From Clostridiales bacterium (GTDB taxonomy: Bacteria; Bacillota; Clostridia; Lachnospirales; Lachnospiraceae): a stretch of DNA of 23,017 bases. Where the stretch lies: positions 1 through 23,017 of the forward strand of contig JAGZJZ010000085.1 in assembly GCA_018365455.1 (NCBI GenBank), written 5' to 3'. The stretch's first letter is position 1, and every line of letters begins with the position of its first letter. The notes beneath the pieces are model-generated. The model worked only from the letters and a program-made list of their open reading frames with translations, was not told the origin of the DNA and made no database searches. Positions 1-6,299 of this stretch are shown here, one piece after another. The position numbers were made by a program, and so were the translations under genes.

Positions 1-77
1 TTCAGGTTACGTAGCCCGCTACGCGCCCTTCATCCGGGACAAATCTCCCACAAAGTGTGACGCACAGCTGCCAGAAA
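1..77 (-). repeat. G+C-rich left-edge segment, possible end of a dispersed repeat
   Basis: The first ~77 bases are clearly richer in G+C than the A+T-rich DNA that follows, and the change is abrupt. On the minus strand one frame stays open through the segment and ends at a TGA at 2-4. The sequence resembles, from memory only, short repeats scattered between genes in Lachnospiraceae. No second copy exists in this window, so repeat status is inferred. It could equally be ordinary intergenic sequence or the end of a neighbouring gene. Confidence 0.25.
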
Positions 78-197
78 GCAATTTTAAAACACGCTCTAGG
101 GGTACAGTCTTGGGATGGAGTTATTTCTTTTTCAGGGTATTTAAGAGCTACGGCTACTGGAAGTGGAAATGATGTAACAATAACAAATACATTTTAA
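57..197 (+). pseudogene. Remnant of the 3' end of a coding sequence
   Basis: The + frame ending in TAA at 195-197 encodes about 40 residues that look protein-like (DGVISFSGYLRATATGSGN, then a short Asn/Thr-rich end). This is reminiscent of the C-terminus of a secreted beta-rich protein. The frame is blocked by TAG at 12-14, and the only candidate start is GTG at 57 without a good ribosome binding site. The coding-like part begins about where the G+C-rich left segment stops. That fits a gene cut off by an inserted element or an assembly join. No family was recognised. Confidence 0.3.
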
Positions 198-220
198 AAT
201 TATAATTTGAGGGAAAATTA

Positions 221-316
221 TTGACTATTCTAATTGCAGTTTGGGGCATCGTAAAGCTTTTATTATTGATCTATATAATTTATTTGTTAAGAAAGTGTCT
301 TACAAATAAAAAGTAG
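221..316 (+). CDS. Possible 31-residue single-pass membrane peptide
   Basis: A TTG codon at 221 follows a purine-rich GAGGGA (209-214) at a workable spacing and opens a 31-codon frame ending in TAG at 314-316. The product starts with a Thr-Ile-Leu run, has one strongly hydrophobic segment at about residues 2-23 (with a single Lys at 12), and ends in a basic tail (RKCLTNKK). This is the shape of a small membrane peptide. It lies 23 nt after the upstream coding remnant. A chance A+T-rich hydrophobic frame is a serious alternative, and no function is proposed. Confidence 0.3.
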   Translation: MTILIAVWGIVKLLLLIYIIYLLRKCLTNKK

Positions 317-355
317 ATAAACAAAAGAGGAAAGGGCTGTCGAGATATAAGTTAG

Positions 356-426
356 TCCGAAGAACAGGGGAGGAATAACTCGTATAAGTAGTTATTCCTC
401 CCCTGTGACAGTACTTCGTGTTCGGA
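356..426. terminator. Long hairpin between the left-edge remnants and the aminotransferase gene
   Basis: A perfect 17-bp inverted repeat (ACAGGGGAGGAATAACT at 364-380 and its complement at 390-406) encloses a 9-nt loop. A second pair of arms, TCCGAA (356-361) and TTCGGA (421-426), lies outside it. The structure begins about 10 nt past the stop of the minus-strand aminotransferase gene, so it is well placed to end that operon. No strong T-run follows on either strand, so it is not a textbook intrinsic terminator. It could also stabilise the mRNA 3' end or be a small mobile hairpin. Confidence 0.5.
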
Positions 427-435
427 TAGTATAGT

Positions 436-1536
436 CTAATTATCAAACAGTTGGTGAATGCATGCCAGCAGTTCCCGGTTCTTTTCTGCCGACATAAAAC
501 AAAAACGAAAATACTGATTTCCAAGAAACGGAAATGTGGAACAATCCCGGATCATCAGACCTTTGCGAATGGCATACTCAAAGACATCCTTTGAGGTTAT
601 GCCATTTTTTAATATCCGTACCAGAATAAAGTTCGCCGTGGGATGATAAGCTTTTATGCCTTCTATAAGAGAAAGCTCATGTACAATAAAGTCCCGTTCT
701 GAAAAAATAAGTTGCTTTGTGGCTGAAATATATTCCGTATCAGAAAACATCAGCTTTCCCGCAGCTTCTGCCAGGCTGTTGATGGTCCAGGGATTTTTCT
801 TTTTATTTACTTCTTTGATCAGATCCAGATTGCCTGTTATGGCATAGCCGAGACGGAGCCCGGGTGCTGCGAAAAATTTGGAAATTCCTCTTAAGATTAC
901 AATGTTATTATAATAATCGGTTAGAGGAACACTGGTGATTTCCAGATGTTCCGGTACAAATTCCACATATGTTTCATCCACCATAACAAAGATATCGTTC
1001 TGTTTACAACAGTCTAAAATTTTACGCATATCATTGCGGCAGATGGAAGTAGATGTGGGATTATTGGGATTGCAAAGGACAAGCAGGTCAATTTGCTCAT
1101 TTAATCTGCTCATCAGGTCTTCTGCCTGAATCTGAAAATCATGGGTTTCTTTTAGCGGATAGTATAAGGAAACCCCGCCGTCCAGAGAAATTTCCCTTTC
1201 ATACTCAGAATAAGTGGGACCCAGAATCATTGCTTTTTTGGGATGCCGTATCTGAATCATCAGAGATATCAATTCTGTGGATCCATTTCCAACGATAATA
1301 TGATTCGGATCGCATCCCGCATAGGTGCCGATAGACTTGCGAAGGGCAGTATATTCCCGATCGGGATAGGTGGTAATTGCATCAATATGGGCAGCCAGAG
1401 ACTGACGCAGCTTGGGTGAAACGCCCATAGGGTTTACATTGGCACTGAAGCTGGTGATTTCTTCTTTTTTGATGCCATAGGCAAGTTCAATTGCTTCTAA
1501 ATCACTTCCGTGAAAATGGTCAGCTGGGGTTATCAT
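436..1536 (-). CDS. PLP-dependent aminotransferase-fold enzyme, CobD/HisC-like
   Basis: This cytoplasmic fold-type I PLP enzyme has 366 residues from the preferred ATG at 1536. The ATG at 1545 is rejected because the GGAAAGG ribosome binding site touches it, whereas it sits 9 nt from 1536. Seen in the sequence: an N-terminal FSANVNPMG segment typical of L-threonine-O-3-phosphate decarboxylase (CobD), GNGSTELI, the substrate-loop CNPNNPTS, the PLP-binding Asp in VMVDETY (~187), the Schiff-base Lys in SKFFAAPGLRLGY (~220) and a late FRFCF arginine. CobD makes (R)-1-amino-2-propanol O-phosphate for the cobalamin nucleotide loop, but no cobalamin gene is nearby. Histidinol-phosphate or another amino acid transamination remains possible. 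The gene starts 45 nt after the LUD gene stop and is probably co-transcribed with it. Confidence 0.8.
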   Translation of the reverse strand: MITPADHFHGSDLEAIELAYGIKKEEITSFSANVNPMGVSPKLRQSLAAHIDAITTYPDREYTALRKSIGTYAGCDPNHIIVGNGSTELISLMIQIRHPKKAMILGPTYSEYEREISLDGGVSLYYPLKETHDFQIQAEDLMSRLNEQIDLLVLCNPNNPTSTSICRNDMRKILDCCKQNDIFVMVDETYVEFVPEHLEITSVPLTDYYNNIVILRGISKFFAAPGLRLGYAITGNLDLIKEVNKKKNPWTINSLAEAAGKLMFSDTEYISATKQLIFSERDFIVHELSLIEGIKAYHPTANFILVRILKNGITSKDVFEYAIRKGLMIRDCSTFPFLGNQYFRFCFMSAEKNRELLACIHQLFDN

Positions 1537-1581
1537 AATGTTCATCCTTTCCGTTGGTACCGTAAGATTCTGTGTGGTTAA

Positions 1582-2217
1582 TCAATATCCAAGATTTTCT
1601 CCAATTAAAATGACTTTAATACGTCCTTTAAAGCGGTTATAACGGATGATCAGTGTCTGGCTGCAGATACATTCCTTTGCAGTACAATCAGAACAGACAC
1701 CAGTCAGTCCGCAGGGGGTCTTCATATTCAGGCGCATGGCATTTGGAGGTGCTGCACTGGTATGTATGCGCTCCAGGGCAGCGGCTTCATCTTTTGCCAC
1801 TTTATTCATACCCACCAGTAAAATGACATGGTCAGGACCATAAGTAAGAGCAGCAACCCGGTTGCCGGTACCGTCGATGTTCACCAGCTTGCCGTCCAGC
1901 GTAATGGCATTGGAACTCATAAAATAATAATCTGCACACAAAGCCTGGTGGTACATAGCTTTGGTTTCCTCTGGTGTAGCAGCCTTTGAGCGGTCAATGA
2001 GTGTCAGGCCTGAGTCATTGAGTGCTTCCATCATGCCGCATTCAGTCAGGGTCATAGAGCCTCCCCAGGATACAACTGCGGAATCCGGTAAGAAACTCAT
2101 GGCTTTTTCAACAGCACTTTTGCTGTCCGGGCAGTAATAACCCTCCATATTTCGTTTTTCCAGGTTTTTAATGATGACGGATGCCTGCTTTTCATAAAAT
2201 TCTTGCATTGGTGTCAT
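1582..2217 (-). CDS. LUD-domain (LutC/YkgG-like) protein
   Basis: The 211-residue cytoplasmic protein fits the LUD/DUF162 family, whose founding members LutB/LutC act in lactate oxidation. Family-like features are VVSWGGSMTLTE (~48-59), the LDGKLVNIDGTGNR segment (~107-120), YGPDHVILLVGMNKV (~126-140) and a C-terminal cysteine cluster (Cys169, 175, 178, 183, 185 in CGLTGVCSDCTAKECIC). That cluster suggests a metal or Fe-S site. The start is ATG 2217, with AAAGGAG about 10 nt upstream. Stand-alone family members like this, without lutA or lutB beside them, are common in clostridia and their substrate is unknown to me. It is the first gene of a two-gene operon with the downstream PLP enzyme. 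Confidence 0.8.
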   Translation of the reverse strand: MTPMQEFYEKQASVIIKNLEKRNMEGYYCPDSKSAVEKAMSFLPDSAVVSWGGSMTLTECGMMEALNDSGLTLIDRSKAATPEETKAMYHQALCADYYFMSSNAITLDGKLVNIDGTGNRVAALTYGPDHVILLVGMNKVAKDEAAALERIHTSAAPPNAMRLNMKTPCGLTGVCSDCTAKECICSQTLIIRYNRFKGRIKVILIGENLGY

Positions 2218-2278
2218 GGCTATAAATCTCCTTTCGTGTAATGGGAAATGTGAATAAATCTGTAATTATTTATTCCCG

Positions 2279-2377
2279 TGAGCAACGAGCCAAACAGACA
2301 CGATGGCGCGTCCATTTGGCGGCTGCCGCAAGGGTTAAAAACCTCGCGGCACGCAGCTGGGAGTTTAACTACTGCAC
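2279..2377 (-). repeat. Structured intergenic element, probably a dispersed repeat
   Basis: This G+C-rich block sits inside A+T-rich flanks and folds into two adjacent hairpins. The first spans 2289-2320: GCCAAA pairs with TTTGGC and GAC-CG with CG-GTC around an ATGG loop. The second spans about 2322-2357: GCCGC (2325-2329) pairs with GCGGC (2346-2350), with AGG/CCT inside and GCT/AGC outside. Flanking sequences are GAGCAACGA on one side and TTTAACTACTGCACA on the other. From memory, similar blocks recur between genes in Lachnospiraceae, but that was not checked. It lies downstream of a minus-strand promoter, so it should be in the 5' leader of the LUD operon. Confidence 0.5.
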
Positions 2378-2413
2378 ATCCCATAATTATATGTTATGAT
2401 AAGACTTATATAA

Positions 2414-2442
2414 ATTATACGGTGGGAGCAGCACCTTGTAAA
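2414..2442 (-). promoter_or_regulatory. Sigma-A-type promoter for the LUD/aminotransferase operon
   Basis: On the minus strand, TTTACA (complement of 2437-2442) and TATAAT (complement of 2414-2419) are separated by exactly 17 nt. Transcription would start near 2407, giving a leader of about 190 nt that contains the structured element at 2279-2377. It is divergent from the argS promoter about 60 bp away. Confidence 0.6.
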
Positions 2443-2499
2443 GAAGTTGTTAATAAGATTTGTTAGAAAGCATGAGAAAACATGTCTTTGAAAAAGAAG

Positions 2500-2528
2500 T
2501 TGAAATTAACGGAAACACAAAGTATAAT
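2500..2528 (+). promoter_or_regulatory. Sigma-A-type promoter for argS
   Basis: TTGAAA (2500-2505) and a consensus TATAAT (2523-2528) are 17 nt apart. The expected start near 2535 gives an argS leader of about 80 nt that contains the palindrome at 2554-2573. Confidence 0.7.
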
Positions 2529-2553
2529 GTAACACAGAGACAATTTTGCAGGG

Positions 2554-2573
2554 ACAGCCGTTTAAACGGCTGT
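2554..2573. promoter_or_regulatory. Perfect 20-bp palindrome in the argS leader
   Basis: ACAGCCGTTTAAACGGCTGT is its own reverse complement over all 20 bases and is followed by TTTGTGT. It sits about 20 nt after the predicted transcription start and 40 nt before the argS ATG. As RNA it would form a hairpin with a short A+T-rich turn and a weak U-rich tail, possibly a leaky attenuator or an mRNA-stabilising stem. As DNA it could be an operator. No T-box features were seen. Confidence 0.6.
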
Positions 2574-2613
2574 TTTGTGTGCAAAAGAAGAAATTAGGAA
2601 GGAAGCCATAAAA

Positions 2614-4380
2614 ATGAAAAAAATTCTTGACATGATCACTGATGAAATGACAGGTGCTTTTACCGAAGCAGGGTATGACGCATCTTATGCAAAAGTAACC
2701 ATTTCAAACCGTCCGGATCTTTGCGAGTATCAGTGTAACGGAGCAATGGCAGCAGCCAAAGTATATAAGAAAGCACCCATTATGATTGCCAATGCAGTTG
2801 TTGAAAAACTGGAACAAAGTGAGGTCTTCGAAGAAGTAAATGCAGTAAATCCCGGTTTTATTAATTTAAAATTGAAAAAAGATTATCTGGCTGATTATCT
2901 GAGAGGAATGCAGGCGGATGAACATTTATCCATAGAGAAGACAAAGGAACCCAAGAAAATTATTATTGATTACGGCGGTCCCAATGTTGCAAAACCACTT
3001 CATGTAGGTCATCTGCGCTCTGCGATTATCGGAGAAAGCATTAAACGTATGGGAAGATTTCTGGGACATGAGATGATCGGAGATGTACATTTGGGGGACT
3101 GGGGTCTTCAAATGGGACTTATCATAACAGAATTGAAAAAGAGAAAACCGGGACTGGTTTATTTTGATGAAAGTTATACGGGAGAATATCCTGCGGATGC
3201 GCCGTTTACCATTTCCGAACTGGAAGAAATTTATCCTGCGGCAAGTGCGTACTCCAAAGAACACCCGGAATACAAAGAAGAAGCGATGCAGGCAACTTAT
3301 CTGCTTCAACAGGGACATCGGGGATATCAGGGCATTTTAAAACATATTCTGGAGGTTTCCGTAACGGATTTAAAGAGAAATTATGAGCATTTAGATGTTC
3401 ATTTTGATTTATGGAAAGGGGAGTCTGATGCCCAGCCTTATATTCCGGACATGGTTCAGTATATGAAAGACAATGGATATGCCCATCTGGATGACGGTGC
3501 GCTGGTAGTAGATGTGAAGGAAGAAACGGACACCAAAGAAATACCGCCATGTATGATTTTAAAATCAGATGGAGCTTCTCTTTATAATACCACCGACCTG
3601 GCTACGATTGTAGAGCGGATGAAGCTGTATCATCCGGATCATATTATTTATGTAGTGGACAAGCGTCAGGAACTATATTTTACACAGGTATTTCGCTGTG
3701 CAAGAAAGACAAAGCTTATCCAGGATGACACGGATCTGACTTTTGTAGGATTTGGCACTATGAACGGCAAAGATGGCAAGCCTTTTAAGACCCGTGAAGG
3801 CGGCGTTATGAGACTGGAAAATCTGATTACCAGCATCAATGACGAGATGTTCCGCAAAATTACAGAAAATCACGAAATCGATCCGGAAGAGGCTAGAAAA
3901 ACAGCGAAAATTGTTGGACTGTCCGCGGTGAAATACGGAGATTTATCCAACCAGGCTTCAAAGGATTATGTGTTTGATGTGGATCGATTTACTTCTTTTG
4001 AAGGAAATACAGGTCCCTATATTCTCTATACCATTGTCCGCATAAAATCAATTCTGAATAAATATCAGGAAAACGGAGGAAAATTAGGAGAGTATGCAAT
4101 TGGGGAACCGGTGAGTGACAGTGAAAAATCTCTGATGCTGGAATTATCGAAGTTTAACAATGTAATGGAAAATGCATTTGAGGAAATTGCACCTCATAAA
4201 ATCTGTTCGTATATCTATGATCTGGCAAATGCGTTTAACCGCTTTTACCATGAGACTAAAATCTTGTCGGAACAGGATGAGAAACAAAAAGGAAGCTATA
4301 TCCAGCTGCTTCTGCTGGCAAGGGATGTGCTGGAAAGCTGTATTGATGTCTTGGGATTTTCAGCGCCTGAGAGAATGTAA
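2614..4380 (+). CDS. argS: Arginyl-tRNA synthetase
   Basis: This 588-residue class I aminoacyl-tRNA synthetase (EC 6.1.1.19) charges tRNA-Arg in the cytoplasm. The ATG at 2614 is chosen over an upstream in-frame TTG at 2575 because AGGAAGGA (2596-2603) lies 10 nt before it and the TTG overlaps the leader hairpin. The protein has the N-terminal ArgS-specific domain (about residues 1-95), the HIGH-type signature HVGH at 130-133 within PNVAKPLHVGHLRSAI, the catalytic Rossmann core with LGDWGLQMG and GASLYNTTDLA, a divergent KMSKS region (FKTREGG) and the C-terminal DALR anticodon-binding domain ending in LGFSAPERM. Length is normal for the family and no defect was seen. It is transcribed alone between its own promoter and terminator. 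Confidence 0.97.
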   Translation: MKKILDMITDEMTGAFTEAGYDASYAKVTISNRPDLCEYQCNGAMAAAKVYKKAPIMIANAVVEKLEQSEVFEEVNAVNPGFINLKLKKDYLADYLRGMQADEHLSIEKTKEPKKIIIDYGGPNVAKPLHVGHLRSAIIGESIKRMGRFLGHEMIGDVHLGDWGLQMGLIITELKKRKPGLVYFDESYTGEYPADAPFTISELEEIYPAASAYSKEHPEYKEEAMQATYLLQQGHRGYQGILKHILEVSVTDLKRNYEHLDVHFDLWKGESDAQPYIPDMVQYMKDNGYAHLDDGALVVDVKEETDTKEIPPCMILKSDGASLYNTTDLATIVERMKLYHPDHIIYVVDKRQELYFTQVFRCARKTKLIQDDTDLTFVGFGTMNGKDGKPFKTREGGVMRLENLITSINDEMFRKITENHEIDPEEARKTAKIVGLSAVKYGDLSNQASKDYVFDVDRFTSFEGNTGPYILYTIVRIKSILNKYQENGGKLGEYAIGEPVSDSEKSLMLELSKFNNVMENAFEEIAPHKICSYIYDLANAFNRFYHETKILSEQDEKQKGSYIQLLLLARDVLESCIDVLGFSAPERM

Positions 4381-4424
4381 AAATCAAGGTGTGTCTTTTG
4401 CAGCTTGATAAAAGATAAGAGGAA

Positions 4425-4466
4425 AGTGCAGTGGTTTTGTAATCTCAAAACTGCTGTACTTTTTCA
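4425..4466 (+). terminator. Intrinsic terminator after argS
   Basis: A 15-bp stem including three G-U pairs (AGTGCAGTGGTTTTG at 4425-4439 with CAAAACTGCTGTACT at 4446-4460) closes a 6-nt loop. It runs into CTTTTTC. It is 45 nt past the argS stop and insulates the kinase locus. Confidence 0.85.
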
Positions 4467-4527
4467 TTAAGGGAGAATTTCAGCAGAACCCAAAATAAAG
4501 TTATGTAAACTTTGTGCAAACTGCCAC

Positions 4528-4556
4528 TGGACAAATACATTTATTTGTAGTAGAAT
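4528..4556 (+). promoter_or_regulatory. Sigma-A-type promoter for the kinase locus
   Basis: TGGACA (4528-4533) and TAGAAT (4551-4556), each one base from consensus, are 17 nt apart. The spacer region contains small inverted arms (CAAAT at 4532-4536, ATTTG at 4543-4547). The start near 4563 gives a leader of about 95 nt. Close to its 5' end lies a small hairpin, GCGGT-TCTAT-ACCGC (4571-4585). No further strong promoter was seen before 13180, so it may drive the whole six-gene run. Confidence 0.6.
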
Positions 4557-4658
4557 AACAAAATCTAATCGCGGTTCTATACCGCATCAAGTAAATCGGT
4601 AACGTTTCGTTATATTTCCATTTTAGCAGCACAAATTGAATAAAGGAGATGAGGAAGA

Positions 4659-6299
4659 CTGGAGATTGGGGCTTTAGTTGACGGCAAATACAGGATCTTA
4701 AAACCACTGGGGGCCGGAGGTGAGGGAAGTGTTTTTTTGGCGTTGAACGAAAATGCATATAAGTTTTGGGCGATAAAAATTGTGACGAAGGGCAGAGACA
4801 GCGGGGAACTGGAATTGTGGAAACATTTTTCACATCCAAATTTGCCGGAGGTTATAGATGTAATCGTAACCGAAACGGAGATTCTGATTGTCATGGACTA
4901 TATTGAGGGGAGGAATGCAGCAAAGATTTTAAAGGAGCAGGGGAAAGTAAAACCGCGCCAGGCTGTTATTTGGGGGATACAGATATGCAGGGTTTTGCAT
5001 TATTTACATAGTCAGGATCCCCCTGTAGTCTATGGGGATTTGAAGCCGGAGAATATGATTTGCCGGCCTGACGGGAGTATGGTGTTGATTGATTTTGGCA
5101 CAGTTTCTCCTTTTGTAAAAGACAGAAGTTTTTCTGGGGGTCATTATGGAACAAAGGGGTATGCGGCGCCGGAGCAATATGACGGTTCCTGTATCGTGGA
5201 CACCCGGGCAGATGTATATAGTCTAGGTGTTACGCTACTGCAATTTGTTACCGGAAAACAGCCCTTTATTGGGGCTGGCAGAGAGGAAGAAATAGCGTGT
5301 CCCCAATACTATGGATTAAAAAAATTAATCTGCAAATGTCTCAAATCAGACAGAACACAGCGATATTCTGGGATAGAATTATGTGAAAGAGCGCTTAAGA
5401 GAATTTTGTGGCAGAGAAAAGCCAGGTTCTTTTTAATGATTGCAGCGCTTTTGGTTATATTTGCTGCGGGAATCCGGGTTAGACAGGGACATAGCATGTT
5501 TATCCGGGAGCAGTCCTATGAGTCATATCTGAAAGACGCAAAATTTAATATCTATGAAGAGCAGTTAAAAAACTGCCGATCAGCAATATTCTTAAATCCC
5601 GTTCGGGAAGAAGCATACCAGCAACTAATTGAAATATTTTTAGAAGACGGATCAATGTCAGAAGAGGAAGATATCTTTTTAAGAAAAATGTTAAAAGAAA
5701 AGTCTGTGGGAGATACCAAAAGCCACGAAGAGGTATTGCGTACAAATGAAGAAGCATTTCTTCGGGTTTCTTATGAGATAGGTATGGCGTATTGGTTTTA
5801 TTTTGATGGAGATGGCGGAAAATCATATGCTGCCAGATGGTTTTTACATATAGCAGAGGCAGTGAAGAATACCGGGATTACAGAAAACCAGAGAAAAAGA
5901 GCGGCTGTATTAGCTAAGATGGGAGGGTATTATGGCAAAATCCGTACCCTGAGAGACGATACTCAAAACAGCTTCTATCTGGCATTTTGGAAGGATCTGA
6001 TGGAGCTTTATGATATACAGGAATCAGTTGCGGAGAGTGAAAAAATAGTTTTGCTGCTGTGGGAGGAAATTTCCGGACAGATCTATTATTTTGCAGATCG
6101 ATTTTGCCGTGCAGGATTAGAGAGAGATGATTTAGATTCTGTATTGTTGGAAATTGAAGAAAAGGTGCTGAAGGAGGAAAGGTTTGGGGAAAGCAGAGAG
6201 TTAGTGGAATTAAAACAGGATATTTTAAAGAATATTGAACTGGCAATGGATAGCGTTGCGAGAATCTATAATAATTATAAAAAAGGAGGGAATGAATGA
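4659..6299 (+). CDS. Membrane Ser/Thr protein kinase with C-terminal helical-repeat region
   Basis: This is a Hanks-type kinase of 546 residues if it starts at CTG 4659. That is the only usual start upstream of the glycine loop in this frame; TGA closes the frame at 4650, AAGGAG (4643-4648) is 10 nt upstream, and the product opens LEIGALVDGKYRIL. Visible motifs are glycine loop GAGGEGSV (18-25), Lys40 in AIK, YGDLKPEN with catalytic Asp127, Asp145 in IDFG, and AAPE ending at residue 172. The HRD Arg is Gly here. A transmembrane helix (257-272) is followed by about 270 residues that look like degenerate TPR helices (FLNPVREEAYQQL), predicted outside the cell. PASTA domains are absent. It overlaps the next gene by 4 nt (ATGA), so the surface protein is a plausible functional partner. 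An ATG at 4649 is in another frame and reads only 10 codons. Confidence 0.88.
   Translation: MEIGALVDGKYRILKPLGAGGEGSVFLALNENAYKFWAIKIVTKGRDSGELELWKHFSHPNLPEVIDVIVTETEILIVMDYIEGRNAAKILKEQGKVKPRQAVIWGIQICRVLHYLHSQDPPVVYGDLKPENMICRPDGSMVLIDFGTVSPFVKDRSFSGGHYGTKGYAAPEQYDGSCIVDTRADVYSLGVTLLQFVTGKQPFIGAGREEEIACPQYYGLKKLICKCLKSDRTQRYSGIELCERALKRILWQRKARFFLMIAALLVIFAAGIRVRQGHSMFIREQSYESYLKDAKFNIYEEQLKNCRSAIFLNPVREEAYQQLIEIFLEDGSMSEEEDIFLRKMLKEKSVGDTKSHEEVLRTNEEAFLRVSYEIGMAYWFYFDGDGGKSYAARWFLHIAEAVKNTGITENQRKRAAVLAKMGGYYGKIRTLRDDTQNSFYLAFWKDLMELYDIQESVAESEKIVLLLWEEISGQIYYFADRFCRAGLERDDLDSVLLEIEEKVLKEERFGESRELVELKQDILKNIELAMDSVARIYNNYKKGGNE

Noticed and set aside
2278..2466. 62-codon plus-strand frame across the structured intergenic element
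   Set aside because: It starts at GTG with no ribosome binding site and simply reads through the two-hairpin element, antisense to the predicted leader of the LUD operon.
2535..2613. T-box or arginine riboswitch upstream of argS
   Set aside because: The leader is only about 80 nt, with no T-box bulge sequence or specifier stem; only the palindrome is visible.
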